Of a stretch of DNA of 64,000 nt, positions 8,794 through 20,183 are shown piece by piece (within the stretch, counting starts at the first letter, position 1; every line of letters starts with the position of its first letter). Location: positions 4,876,862-4,940,861 of the forward strand of contig SMSO01000025.1 of assembly GCA_004764695.1 (NCBI GenBank). The letters run 5' to 3'. This stretch comes from Schizochytrium sp. TIO01 (taxonomy: Eukaryota > Sar > Bigyra > Thraustochytrida > Thraustochytriidae). The notes under the pieces were generated by a model. That model was not told where the DNA came from. It did no database searches and was given only the letters and a program-made list of their open reading frames with translations. A program made the position numbers and the translations under genes.

Positions 8794-11331
8794 TTAATTA
8801 GGCACATACACGGCGAAACCCTCAAGTTTTGAGACATAGCGAATCGTAATGAGAGGGCCACGCGGAGCCACGAATTGTAAGCTTCCATGATTGCCGGTTT
8901 GCAGCAATTGGGTAGAGATGGTAGATGAAAGAAGACGCCTTTCCTTTGATCTATTCGATACTTCAAGACCATCTCCCATTATGGATTTTTTGTGGTTAGC
9001 GTGTATTGTAACGTTATATAACGCATTTTTCTGTAAGGACCCTAGCTTGTACGTAATTTGACGGTCTTCGTCAGAACCTCTGGCGAGCCTCAGACGTGAG
9101 GTAGACCTGGGGAAAAATTCTACAACCATGGATTTGTGTACATTGAAGGAAAATTCGGAAACGTCAAAGGGATTCACAAGAACTTCGTCAAACCCTATCT
9201 GAATCCCAAATTTAACATGATGAAGAAGCATTGCCACCACACTAGGATATTCAAAATATTGAGGTGTTCTCTCAACGCGCAAGGTGCCATCGCAATTCAA
9301 CCTTTCATTGAGAAAGGTGCTGTTCATCAAAGTATACTGAAGCGGTTCCAGAATAAAATTTCGAAACCCGTCGTTGTCACCGAGGCGTCGGCGCGCCAAT
9401 GCATCGAACCATGCAATGCGTCCCATTCCACATGCCGAGTCCCCCGTGTTACCCATGGTTGTATCTTTAGGTCCGTAGTATTTCTCACTAACCCAAGTAG
9501 CTGATCTTCTACATTTTCCTGAATCAATTCGTGCAAGCACGCGCCGAGCTTTTTCTTCATCTGCTACAAAGCTCGCAGCAATCAAGTTTGCATCATAATC
9601 AATAAAGTCTCGAAATGAGCGTTCGTCAGGATAGTTCCATTGAGTTACATAGTGATCATCTCTCCAGAGATATTTATTCATACTTTCCTTTATCTGGAGA
9701 CTAAGCTCACGTAACATTTGGGCTCCAGTTTGATTTCCCACAGCGTTTTCTGCATCTGCAAACTCTCCAAGAAAACCCACTAAGGCTGCATTCGTATCAG
9801 TTGTGAAGTTCGACCTTAAGAACACATCAATCATTAGACTGCCTGGGACGTTGGCGAGCTTGAGGTTTATATCAATTTGATTGATAAGGTAGCTTGCTGC
9901 AAGTCGCAGTTTCGGTATATAAAGTCTTAACCATCTGAAATCTCCGGTTGTTTTGGCATAATTCAAAGCTGAAAGTATCCAAAATAAGTTTGGTCCTGTC
10001 TGTGTCTCTCCACTGATTGCAACAAATTGAGGCTCGACTCCAATAAAGTGATGTGGAAGTTGCCCTCGATCCGTAAGGAAATCTCCACTGCGCTCGATTA
10101 CCTGTCGTACTTGATCCTGTAGAAATGGGTCATGACTCCAAAGCAGAGCTGCGGTGCAAAGGAAACTATCTGGGTCAAAGAAGTTATAATTGTTTTCGTA
10201 CCCACGTGTGGGGGATGCGACGGTAGGAGATATTTGTGAAACTGTAAGATTATTTGCCACTGCATTTGGATGTGTCATAAGAGTCCCCACCGATGTAGCA
10301 TAAATACCGGTCAAAAACGTAGAAATATCAAGTTCACTGGACCTTTGGGGTAACTTGCGGGAGGGTAAAGCAGCTACAGGAAAATCGTGATTGTTAGCAC
10401 CAACGCGTAGAGTATAATTCCACATCTCGGGTCGATGGTTAGAATAGAAACTTTCAAGTTTGTTTGACTCTGCCAGGCGTGGACCCCAGAGGTTGTAAGC
10501 GCTTGTATTTCCATCAAAAAATACCCCCCCAAGGTGAATTTCAAGTCCTGAAAGAGTCACGTGAGAATTTTGTTCGTCTTTCATATCACTAATACCTCCC
10601 CGGCAATGTAGTACGGTATTCACTTTTGCGTCATCTAGAAATACAATATCGATACTACGATTTCCACTTTGTTGTACCTGGTTGGCGTAGCTATTTTTGC
10701 CAAGTGCATATACTCGTTGTAAAGGCTCGGGGCTTGGAAAGAACACATTTGGCACTGAAGCATTTCTCATTTGAACAACGCTATTTTGATAAAAGGCGTA
10801 AATTGAAGCTGGAGAGAAGTTCCACTGATGAAAGACAGCAAATTGAGAAAGATATTGTGACTCAATAATGCCTTCAAAGCGTATATCGAAAAATCGGTCC
10901 TCCTTAGAAAGTTTGATCGTCCAAGTCTCTGATATAAAGTTATCTCCAATATTGCCAAGACGAATAATTTTAGTAGAACTTGAATTCTTCACAACTGTTA
11001 TTTCTGGTGTTCCAGTAGAGTCTGCGAAGATAATCTTTCCCGAAGAGACGTTTTGACGCTTAAGAGCAAACGCGTCTACCGAAAGGAGGTTCACACCAAA
11101 GCTTGCGCAGCCACTATAATCTCCACGAATAGAGATAATCTTGTCAGCTTGACCTTCTATACAAATGAAGGGATTCTGCAGAGTGAATCTATTTTGCTTA
11201 AGCTGTGAAAAGTGAAGTTCCATTTTGCCATTCTCACAGGCTGACTGTGGAGCAATAGCATTGCACATTACAAGCCAGCCAGAAGCAAGTAAGAGAAGTA
11301 TTCTCATGAATACAACATTATAAAAATGCAT
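8794..11331 (-). CDS. Secreted six-hairpin (alpha/alpha)6 glycoside hydrolase-like protein
   Basis: This 845-residue protein starts with a hydrophobic signal sequence (a second ATG at residue 9 gives MRILLLLASGWLVMCNA, an even more typical one). Many N-x-S/T sequons fit a secretory protein. The N-terminal half (about 30-330) looks beta-rich. The C-terminal part (about 370-720) is a series of paired helices with aromatic and acidic clusters: DPDSFLCTAALLWSHD, GPNLFWILSALNYAK, GDFRWLRLYIPKL, YFEYPSVVAMLLHH. This is the pattern of six-hairpin glycosidases such as glucoamylase-like, GH63-, GH78- or GH127-type enzymes. The exact GH family and the catalytic acids could not be assigned by eye. A short beta-rich tail follows (about 725-845). 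The role is probably extracellular or lysosomal carbohydrate cleavage; this is inference from fold-like features. Confidence 0.6.
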   Translation of the reverse strand: MHFYNVVFMRILLLLASGWLVMCNAIAPQSACENGKMELHFSQLKQNRFTLQNPFICIEGQADKIISIRGDYSGCASFGVNLLSVDAFALKRQNVSSGKIIFADSTGTPEITVVKNSSSTKIIRLGNIGDNFISETWTIKLSKEDRFFDIRFEGIIESQYLSQFAVFHQWNFSPASIYAFYQNSVVQMRNASVPNVFFPSPEPLQRVYALGKNSYANQVQQSGNRSIDIVFLDDAKVNTVLHCRGGISDMKDEQNSHVTLSGLEIHLGGVFFDGNTSAYNLWGPRLAESNKLESFYSNHRPEMWNYTLRVGANNHDFPVAALPSRKLPQRSSELDISTFLTGIYATSVGTLMTHPNAVANNLTVSQISPTVASPTRGYENNYNFFDPDSFLCTAALLWSHDPFLQDQVRQVIERSGDFLTDRGQLPHHFIGVEPQFVAISGETQTGPNLFWILSALNYAKTTGDFRWLRLYIPKLRLAASYLINQIDINLKLANVPGSLMIDVFLRSNFTTDTNAALVGFLGEFADAENAVGNQTGAQMLRELSLQIKESMNKYLWRDDHYVTQWNYPDERSFRDFIDYDANLIAASFVADEEKARRVLARIDSGKCRRSATWVSEKYYGPKDTTMGNTGDSACGMGRIAWFDALARRRLGDNDGFRNFILEPLQYTLMNSTFLNERLNCDGTLRVERTPQYFEYPSVVAMLLHHVKFGIQIGFDEVLVNPFDVSEFSFNVHKSMVVEFFPRSTSRLRLARGSDEDRQITYKLGSLQKNALYNVTIHANHKKSIMGDGLEVSNRSKERRLLSSTISTQLLQTGNHGSLQFVAPRGPLITIRYVSKLEGFAVYVPN

Positions 11332-13107
11332 CTGGAGTTTCAGGTAATTGACAGAATATTTAGCGGGACAGAGGCCCAGCGTTTATTCGAGAAAACCTGA
11401 AGTCTACAGACTTGCAGAAAGATTTCAAACGAAGAGCTCACTTAGATCTTCCCTTAAGAGCTTATGTCCTACACCGTAGAGTATGCAGCAACAACACCCT
11501 ACCTTTGTCTTCAAAATGTAGAACTATTTGAACTTGAAGATTGAAAAGGCTGAAAAAATAGTGGTCTCACCAGAAAGAAGAGTAGCTATCAACGGTCTTG
11601 CGTAGCTAGTGCAATTGTCTTGCTTGCTTGTTTTCCTCCTTTTCTTCGACGCGGTTCTTCGTTAAATGCTAGTCGCGTTCCTTCCTCGGCCCAGCTAGTT
11701 CTTGGTAAAGCTGAGGATTTGAGGATGAGACAAAGTCGAAGCTTTCGAGGTTTCACGCACGCTCCGACTTTTGTCAAAGACACTTCGCTTACTTGAGGGA
11801 CTGTTCTGACACCTAAGAACACAAATAAGCGTGTGGTCAGTGGTGTGATTTGCAAGACAAGAGGATCTTGCTGGGGCTTGTGGCTAGATCTTGACTCATG
11901 TCAATTCAACACTCGACCAGTACTAACTATACCCGTTTCCATCCTGCCCATAGATTACTAAAAGGATATTTATATTATATTACTAAAAGGAAAGAAAAGA
12001 TATTTTCATGGCGATCAAGTCCTAGTAGATGAAATAACTTGATTAGAAGATTGTCTTAAGAAGATGGACGATATCGCAGAAACTTGACTTCTTGCTTTGG
12101 AGATTACCTTTTAAGATGAATCTTGTTTTCCAAAAACATTTAACCGTAACTTAACTGTGAAACTAAGAATCTGTTCTCCTTGTTCTTGTTCTTGTTCTTT
12201 TAATATTTTTAATATTTTTAACAATTTCCATAGTGGAAAAAGAAGGGAAAACTAAAGATTGAAAATAGTCAATCAAACAGATTTAATATCGATGGTTAGT
12301 TACAAGTCAATGCATGTGCGTGTGCAAACCAAACTCAACGCATACCTTGAACGATCAACTACTTATTGCATCCTACCTACATTTCATGTTGTATCATCTA
12401 TAGATTCTTTAATTAAAATAACATAGAATTAAGAACTTCAAAAACTGTCAGCAATACCTATGCAACTAAAAAAACTTGCCTGAGTAATGATTGATCAACC
12501 CAAATCGGGCTTGACTAATCGAGTGGTACTGCTAATGCGAACATTGCATACCTCAACCCAACCTAGACGCAGTCATTTAGTAAAAACTTATTTTTGGAAA
12601 CGTTGCTAGCTAGAGATAAAATTGTTCATTTTAAATCTATTCTGTTTCAAAACCAAGCTTCGATGAATTCATCAACCAAGGGAACATCGCTGATAACTCG
12701 GTATTTTAGCAATGTTGCTATTTTGAATGGCGATGGAGAACATGAAGCAATTCCAAACGCATAAGCCAAATGAAAAGCATCAGGATATCAAAAGCTAAGG
12801 ATAATGAAATCCTGCTTGAGGAATAAACTCGATTTGATGAGTTTTGGGATTTCACCCGGCAACAAAAATATAGATACACTACTACTAATAGTAGGTAATA
12901 TGATTAGTAAGCTATTAATGTAAAGAAAAAAGAAACAATTGGAAAAACCAACAAAGAAACCACGCAGCGCAGGCAACCATTCGAGTCCAAACAGACTAGA
13001 TTACGTACCTGCAAGTGCAACCGAATATTTCATAGTTATTAGCCCGTACCCAAGTATTCAAGGGGCTTGCTCTTGTAACATTATCTGCCAGGAGTAAAGC
13101 GCACAGG
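11332..13107. other. 1.8 kb divergent promoter region
   Basis: This region lies between the glycoside hydrolase (-) and TRIP13 (+) starts, so both promoters should be here. It contains short runs such as TTCTTG/TTTTTAATA near 12180-12220 and a TACCTACAT word at 12375. Several short open frames overlap on both strands without domain features. No gene is supported. Confidence 0.55.
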
Positions 13108-14565
13108 ATGGAAACGAACAAGGAGACTACCACGATGCAAAATGAACGCAGCGAAGGAGGTGGCGTCAAAACTGTCTATGTCGAAATTGGCCTCACCCGT
13201 GAGGCGGCAGGGTTAAGTACAGAAGAAAAAGATGAACTTGCTCGCGCGGTGGAGAATGCCCTGGTCTCAAATTTTGACGTTCTTTCTCCAGAGACTAAAG
13301 TTGACCTGACTAAGCTTGGGTTGCCCACGACAGTTTGTGCCTGCATTTTCGATGTTCGTGTGGATTGTGCATCACCTTGTGCCTGCTGGAATGCGTCGTT
13401 TCAAACACAGGTTTTTCTGCTCCATGAAGAAGGCTCATACGACGAGACTACCGAAGATGATCCAACATCGACGGTATTTACGCATTGGGAACTGCCAGCC
13501 AAACAATTTCATGGTCTATGGGAAAGCCTGGAATATGAAGCTGGTATCAAACCACATTTATTGGAGTTTGCATCGACATCACTGTTGTTTTCAGCTAAAA
13601 ATGTGGATCACAATTTGATCTCATGGAACCATGTGGTTCTTTTACATGGACCTCCAGGTACTGGGAAAACCTCTCTCTGCCAAGCTGTTGCTCAGAAGCT
13701 CAGTATTCGTCTTGCCAAGACATTTCCACGAGCAGAGTTGCTGGAGATAAACTCGCACAGCCTTTTCAGCAAATGGTTCTCAGAGTCAGGGAAACTAGTC
13801 TCTAAGTTGTTTTCCTATATCCACGAACTAGCCGAAGATGAGGAAACTTTAGTATGCATTCTCATTGACGAAGTGGAAAGCCTTGCTGCAGCACGCTCTG
13901 CGTCTATGAATGGCTCAGAGCCTTCTGATGCCATTCGCGTCGTAAACTCACTTCTCACTCAAATTGATCGACTCAAGGTAAGTTACAAATGTTTGACGGC
14001 AAGTCACACGAAGCAAAGGGCACTCTTTAGAAGCAAGTGTCATCAACATGTAAAGTAACTTTGATGATAAAACCCAGAGTTATATGGCAAACTGCCCAAT
14101 TGAATACAGAGTTGAGGAAGGGTTTTGGTTTCTGATGTCTAACGTTCTGAACACATTGAAATCTAATGTATAATTCCTCAGTCTCGGAAAAATGTAATCG
14201 TTCTAACCACGAGTAATATTACAGAAGCAATTGATGTGGCCTTTGTTGACAGAGCTGACATTCGTCAGTACATTGGCCTTCCTGTTGAAAGGGTCCGTCG
14301 CAGCATTCTCGCCTCATGTATAGGTGAGCTACAGCGAGCAGGAATCATAGCACCAACGGAGTGGACAGCAGCAAATAATCTAGCACTAACAGAATGTGCA
14401 AAAGTAACTCAAGGCCTCAGTGGCCGGGGTCTCCGCAAACTTCCATTTCAGGCACATGCAAGATTCATCAGAAGCTCCGGACCAGTGCAACTTGATATCT
14501 TTCTCCAAGCTGTTCACGACGCTGCAATTGCTGAAGCAGAATCCTCAGCTAAAGCTTCAGCCTGA
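13108..14565 (+). CDS. TRIP13: TRIP13/Pch2 AAA+ ATPase (two exons, 13108..13977 and 14182..14565)
   Basis: TRIP13/Pch2 is a AAA+ remodeller that converts closed HORMA proteins (Mad2, Hop1/HORMAD) to the open state, acting in the spindle checkpoint and in meiosis. Joining the two exons gives 417 residues, close to the 432 of human TRIP13. Visible signatures are the Walker [14 protein letters not shown] (about 187-199), a pore-loop-like [20 protein letters not shown] segment (about 214-233), Walker [17 protein letters not shown] (about 252-267) and the Pch2-specific [20 protein letters not shown], which spans sensor 1 just after the splice junction. The N-terminal domain (1-150) is more variable. 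Start ATG at 13108; the intron is phase 0. The last 52 bp of coding sequence overlap the COMMD gene on the other strand. Confidence 0.93.
13978..14181 (+). other. Spliceosomal intron of TRIP13
   Basis: The intron starts GTAAGT at 13978 and ends TTCCTCAG at 14181. Removing 204 nt joins DRLK to [12 protein letters not shown] in phase 0 and restores the conserved Pch2 block. Without splicing the frame stops at 14058. This is the only intron in the window supported by protein continuity. Confidence 0.9.
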
Positions 14566-15140
14566 GCTCTAGCATCAGCAAGTTTCCGCACAAAATTCTC
14601 TAGCTGCAATCTTGTACACATCATTTTGAGAGTTGAAAATGTATCTGCTTCATAGTTTTGAGACGTAATCTCTAAAAACAATATTGGGCATTGCCACATT
14701 CCAAGCAGTGAACTACCTCGTACTTTGTAGTCCAAGGACCATTTGATATCCGTAATTTCAGCCAAAGGCAGGCTCGAAAGCCCCATTCCTATCGAACCTC
14801 GAAGTTGACACTCGTTCATTGAGCACAGCGCTGGTATTAACTTAGTTTGCACCAGCCGTTGCAAGCTATCATCCTCATCAACTATGGAAGTTAATATCTC
14901 TTCACGTGCCTCGGCTGCGAAGGCTTCTAAGAAAAAACTAGCTATTGCAAGAGCTAAGCTATCAATACCATCAGACGAATATTCACTTCGGGCTTTTTCT
15001 TGTTCATTCGAAATTTTCCGTTCAACAAGACCTATACCCAAAAGTTCGCAAGCTGCAGACACGAGAACGTCGACCTCACCCTCAGGAAGCGAGGCTACGC
15101 AAATCAATCCAGCTTTGACTTCATCTCCCAACACAAACAT
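14514..15140 (-). CDS. COMM-domain protein, closest by eye to COMMD3
   Basis: COMMD proteins form a heteromeric ring that partners CCDC22/CCDC93 in the Commander complex and supports endosomal recycling with retriever and WASH. The 208-residue product has a helical N-terminal part (about 1-115). The C-terminal COMM signature follows: an ITDIKWSLDYKVR strand, then PILFLEI, then a long helix [22 protein letters not shown] (about 125-200). The WxLDY spacing resembles COMMD3, whose human form has 195 residues, but the paralog assignment is tentative. The ATG at 15140 is the start. The last 50 bp before the stop, and the stop itself, lie antisense within the 3' end of TRIP13 coding sequence. Confidence 0.72.
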   Translation of the reverse strand: MFVLGDEVKAGLICVASLPEGEVDVLVSAACELLGIGLVERKISNEQEKARSEYSSDGIDSLALAIASFFLEAFAAEAREEILTSIVDEDDSLQRLVQTKLIPALCSMNECQLRGSIGMGLSSLPLAEITDIKWSLDYKVRGSSLLGMWQCPILFLEITSQNYEADTFSTLKMMCTRLQLENFVRKLADARAQAEALAEDSASAIAAS

Positions 15141-17688
15141 GCTGCGGAATATCTAGCGACTAGCAAGCGGTTAGAAGCAACACTTGTGCCGGTGCGGTAT
15201 CTCCCGGCGCTAAGTTAGGGTCTCTTGCTTTCTCCGTTTATTGTTGCTGGGTTCTGAAAAGGTCCGTAAGTCAAACCTCTGCCTTACTTATTGCTTGTCT
15301 GCGTTATTTACTTTACTTCTTGTTACACAGCCTCCCAGGTAGCTAGCCAGCTACTAGGTGCTGTTGCTATATTATTTTTAATTTTAAAAGTTTAAAAACA
15401 ATAAAAAGTATCTAATACATATGCCTATACGTATTTTTTTCTACCTCTAGCTAGGTACTCCTTTAGATCAAGGGTGTACAACTCTCACTAGTAAAAGCAA
15501 CTCCTAAACTTAAGGTAAAAGAATTAAGCTTGATAAAAACTCGGGCCAAAAAAATCACTCGTTACCTTCAATTCTTTGTGCATGCTACTAAAATATTCGA
15601 ATAATCATAATGATACATTATTGGTAACCATGGTGGGCTTGATTTTTTTTTAAAAAGTGGAATCAATTCTTACTTACTTACTACATGCAGCATATATTAT
15701 GTATATATACACTAGTAAGTGCGCGTAATGAGAAAAACATTACCTTATTCTTGATTTGTTCTCCATTAACTTTCGATCATGTTGGTACTACCAAGTCCTA
15801 AATAAAATAACATTATAAAGCAATCTGAGGACTCGATCATATCGGATTAATCCATAGATCTCATTTTTATCTTTTTTGGATTTTAAAATACCTTGCTTCC
15901 ATCAAAACGTCATGCAATTAAAACAGGGATTGAAATGAATGCACTCATTATTTTTGGCAATACATTGCGCAAGATACTGACTGACATTTCGTCAGACATA
16001 AACCTATACATTTTTTACATTTTCACTTTTCTTATTGCTATGGCCTGTTGAATAACAAATAGATGGAATTATATATTTATTACAATAAAATAGAAAATTA
16101 TTGATATATTTCAAATTTATCAAAATTTATTTTGTATATTCAAGTAATTATAATAAAAAATAAAATAAATTATAATATTTTGTAACTTTTTGATATTTTA
16201 CTATAAAGTTTGACTTAAACTATGTTACTTTGGGGACAATCAATATTAAAAATGAACATTTGAAGAAAAAGAAAATAAAGAATTGTAGTATATTTCATGT
16301 AGAAAGCTTTCTTACGAATTTTTCATGTGATTTCTTCAAAATAACTTCAGCAAGGAACACTGCCACAGTATCATGGTAACCTATAAGTTAAGTTCTACAG
16401 ACCTACATCGTCTTTTGAGAATATAATGGTAATGCAATAAATAAATATGACTGTCTACAAACAAAACACACTTATTATATAATGATGAATAGATAAATGA
16501 ATGTACTAGTATTATTTTTTTACTGACATCAGTTGTATACTTCTAAGAATCTTACTACTAACTATTTAAAAGTAAAAAATAAAAATACACAGGGACACTC
16601 TGAGAGCTCTCAATCGCCAATGTATACTGTACTGTACACCTTAATTCTATGAAAGTTTGTAATAACATAATATATATAATATAGGGAGAACAGAACGAAG
16701 AACATAAAGAATGTTTTTTCCTCTGGTGTAGTGAATTGTCTTCTTGAGATTGCTTTTCTTCATAAATCATATTTTATTTCTAAAACAATATATATATCAA
16801 ATTTTTCTCATATATGTCACAATGGATTCCCTGAAATTGTGTTTCAATGATACAGATGTGCAACTAACTACTAACTAACTAGTCATCTCGTTGTTTCTAT
16901 TATTCAAAATAAGAAAGAATAACATGAAATTAAAACTACAGCCCTCCAAATGATGGATCTCTGGTTGGATGGTTCGTTATACAGATAGTGTTTATGAGCC
17001 TAAGTCTAATGCATTGCCAAGTTATTATATATTCTTCACGCGCCTACCATAGCTTATTGACATTTAATTTCAACTCTACCATACTCCACAAAACGTATGT
17101 TTGTTGTAGTATTACTTGTCATTGGTTTTCATTGATGAGAGAAGTCGAGAACTATCCAGTACATTTCCTTCAGAAATCATACTTTCATACGCAGCTGAGT
17201 ATGGCGTAAAGAATGCACAATTGCCTTGTTGTCAGTTATTTTGACAATCGTAAATAATAAGTCGATTATTTGTTTGTTTGTGTTTGTTTTTTTCAAACTG
17301 AGCTGATAAAAGTAAGCACAATTCTCGAACCATCGTTTCAGCTCTTACAAAAGCTATTGATAACAATGAGACGAAGTCACACTTGCTTGCGAGGAAAAGA
17401 AGCCTTTGCTTATTTTCAGAAAATCAGTAAATCAAGTGATAAGGCAAGTAAAACAACAAACGAAGAAAGGTCACTTCTTAAAGAAACAAGTAGTAGCGAA
17501 ACAACTCGTTTTTGGCATTGTAAAATATCTAAAATAAAACCAAAAAACAATATCTTTAAAATTAGCCTAACTTCGCAAGCAAACCCGAAATTATGGCATC
17601 TGTACAAACTCTGCTTTGTAGAAAGTTATCCCTGCCCGGTGATGTTGAGGTGCATGATCTTCAGTGAAATATTAAAAGCAGCTTGAAA
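15141..17688. other. 2.5 kb AT-rich spacer with no supported gene
   Basis: This stretch lies upstream of COMMD (-) and downstream of the SDR gene (-). It includes an extremely AT-rich island at about 16040-16240 and AG-poor T tracts. A frame of about 106 codons from the ATG at 17366 to 17686 ends just before the SDR stop, but it has no recognisable motif and is rejected. CTAACTACTAACTAACTAG near 16865 and TAGCTAGGTAC words at 15340-15460 belong to the window-wide TACCTA/TAGGTA family. Confidence 0.55.
16040..16240. other. Extremely AT-rich island
   Basis: About 200 bp is almost free of G and C, composed of interleaved A and T runs without a fixed period. Such islands can be replication origins, matrix attachment regions or decayed insertions; nothing here decides between these. 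Confidence 0.5.
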
Positions 17689-18690
17689 TTAGCTGCGGAA
17701 GCGACGGTAAAGGATTATAGCAAGAAGAATGGCTAAGTACCACTTGAGGTTACTTCCTTTATAACGAGCCATAGCCATCTTCTTTCCATTGCGCGGGGCA
17801 GCAGCCGGGAGAACAGCCGATGAACGATTATCGCTCGTGGTGAGGATCGTATCTCTCATAGATTCCGGCAAAGCTGCTATGGGGCCTATAACATACTGAG
17901 AGTCGAAGCCAACTCGATAACGGTACTGAGGGGTGGAGGAAGTGATTGCATCCATCATGGCTTGAGGGACAAGCTCGCTGTTTGTGTTGCCAAGATCTAC
18001 CAGAGCCTTTCCAAGTTGCATTCGAAAATGCTCGTAGTACTCTTCGCCATATGCCTTCTTGATATCCTCCGGCTGCTTATTCCATACGGCATCCCATCCA
18101 GTTTGAAAGGAGTCATAAAGCCCTGTTTTGCTGAACACGCCAGGCTCGATAATATGGACTGTAGCACCCCATGGAAGCAAATCTGTTCGCAGCACATCGC
18201 TGAATGCCTCAACACCATATTTAGAAATACAATACGCAGCTTGGCTTGGAATTGCCAAACGTCCAGCAATACTTGCCACGTTAATGACTCGGCCTTGAGA
18301 ATCACGAATCAACGATAGCACCGACTTTGTCACCATGACAGTACCCATCACATTGACATTGAAGAGTCGGTGATAAACGTCTGTATCAACCATTTCGATA
18401 GGCCCAGGGGCAATGAGAAGCCCGGCATTATTTACGACGGCGCGTAAAGTTGAATTCGGACGTGCAGATAGGTGATCTTTAATTTTTTTGCTGCAGGAAT
18501 CCACAGAAGCCTGGTCACTTACATCAAGCTGTATGCCTACAACCCGGTCCGAGGAGTTCTCTTTAAGTTTTTCCACAGTCTCAGATAAAAAGCAACCCGC
18601 AAACACTCCATACTTCCCTTCTTCATCAAGCATTTTAATGAGAATTGAGCCGAAGCCTGTATCGCAGCCGGTTACATAGACATACTCCAT
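17689..18690 (-). CDS. Membrane-anchored short-chain dehydrogenase (retinol/17-beta-HSD-like, SDR9C type)
   Basis: The 333-residue protein is a classical SDR using NAD(P)(H). The glycine-rich cofactor motif is TGCDTGFG (7-14), a form typical of the RDH/HSD17B6/BDH1 branch. LDVSD (55-59) would contact the adenine, NNAG is at 87-90, the catalytic Ser is near 140 (NVAS), and Tyr153 and Lys157 sit in YCISK. After a variable substrate region the protein ends with a hydrophobic helix (about 316-328) and an Arg-rich tail (YRRFRS), suggesting C-terminal anchoring in the ER or an organelle membrane with the active domain on one face. The likely substrate is a steroid, retinoid, fatty alcohol or 3-hydroxy compound; it cannot be told from sequence. 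Start ATG at 18690. Confidence 0.85.
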   Translation of the reverse strand: MEYVYVTGCDTGFGSILIKMLDEEGKYGVFAGCFLSETVEKLKENSSDRVVGIQLDVSDQASVDSCSKKIKDHLSARPNSTLRAVVNNAGLLIAPGPIEMVDTDVYHRLFNVNVMGTVMVTKSVLSLIRDSQGRVINVASIAGRLAIPSQAAYCISKYGVEAFSDVLRTDLLPWGATVHIIEPGVFSKTGLYDSFQTGWDAVWNKQPEDIKKAYGEEYYEHFRMQLGKALVDLGNTNSELVPQAMMDAITSSTPQYRYRVGFDSQYVIGPIAALPESMRDTILTTSDNRSSAVLPAAAPRNGKKMAMARYKGSNLKWYLAILLAIILYRRFRS

Positions 18691-20183
18691 GGTATTTTCT
18701 TGAGAGAAGTTATATTGATATGACTCGTTGTATAATATCTTGGTTTCACTTGCTTACCAAATGAAGGAGAGCTGGGAATGAAATCGGCAGAGGTTAGTTA
18801 GTTCATCATGACAATGCTTGTTTTGCGCAGAATATGAAGGAAAGGTATTTTTCAAACACAGATGGGTCTGATTGTCTGCAAAGTTAAGAGCGGAAGACAT
18901 TACATGTTATCAAGTAAACGCATACCAGTCCTGGTGCAGAACGTTACTGTCCTGAGCTGCGTTGGCGATGAATTTAGCTGAAGAGATTTCGTCCCGTCTG
19001 CATCTGATGTAGCAAAACAATCAAACTGTTCAGGGATGCTCTATTCACTGAAGTCAACATTCTCAAAGAAAACATTTGGTCAAGTGGTAGACAGATCATC
19101 CGCGTTATCTTCGTCTCTACTGAACGTACCTTGAGATATCTTTGGTCAATCAATCAGGTTTTGCTGTCAATTTCTGGATTCAGGCTGCTCTGCGGGGCTA
19201 TTTTTTATTTTATTTTAAAAGGAGGGACCTAGGTAGGTAAGTAAGGTAAGCAGTCCATTTCTAAGAAAGTTATATCGCCTTGCTTTCGCAACATCTAACA
19301 TTTATTCGATTGAAGCAGACCAGAAAAGCCTTATATATTTTTTAAAACATAGATGGTATGCAGCATTCACGAATCCTCAAATGATTCGAAGCGGAAACTT
19401 TCTAGACACGAGCTTCTTGTGAAAATATATGGGTAGGTACATACATACCTCCCAGTCAATACCAAGTTGTTTTTTATTAATTTTATTTTAAAAGAGAAAG
19501 AAGAAAGAACTTGGTAAACTTTATTTTGGCCGTATACTTTTATATTAAAAACAAATACAACAAACAAAAATGTTAAGATCCATGGAGGCGGACCGACAAC
19601 CTACCATGGTATACCCTTATATCAATTCTATTTTCTTTTCTTTTTTAATTTAATATTGAAAGCGGCACCTTTCGAAGACAGCCAAAGTCAATGTATATAT
19701 ATATAATTGGTTATGCTATATTAAAAAAAGAAAGAAGAATACAAAACACGTTGCATGATATTCCAGTGGCATAGACAAACGCAGTATCAGCAACATCCGT
19801 TATGTGTTGTTGACATTAAAAATGAGACGAAATCTTAAAGAGATATATTCCGCTTTTGGTGGATATTCGCTAAACAAATCGGGCTGCTTAATGATATAAA
19901 AGACATGTCCTGTATGTTCAAAAAAAGCTTGCCATGCTGTAAAGCTGAACATTTCCGTGAACAAACCAGGCTGCTTTGAGTTGAATTGCGTGTTTATGAT
20001 TGTGTTTCGATGATGCCATTTTCGCATGCATATACATATTTCTTTATTCCGAAGGCGAGTGAAGATGAGAATACTAGGTACTGTATACCTAAGGTAATTC
20101 ATTTTTTGAAGCAAAAAAATAGCAAAGTTCCATTTTGCATACCATCAAAACTACAAAAAAAGTATGTCAGTATTCGACGCTCG
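18691..20183. other. 1.5 kb spacer with repeated T-rich/A-rich switches
   Basis: The spacer lies between the SDR start and the OB-fold gene stop. Three similar tracts, TTTTATTTTAAAA or near variants, occur at about 19200, 19475 and 19630, each followed by purine-rich AGAAAG or GGAGGG. TAGGTAGGTAAGTAAGG (19228-19250) and GGTAGGTACATACATACC (19430-19450) are present. No gene is supported. Confidence 0.55.

Noticed and set aside
9136-9504. Plus-strand frame of about 120 codons inside the glycoside hydrolase gene.
   Set aside because: Antisense shadow; the minus-strand frame is long, has a signal sequence and family features.
17366-17686. Plus-strand frame of about 106 codons ending just before the SDR stop.
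   Set aside because: No domain, AT-rich codons and no support beyond being open; its longer form starts at TTG.
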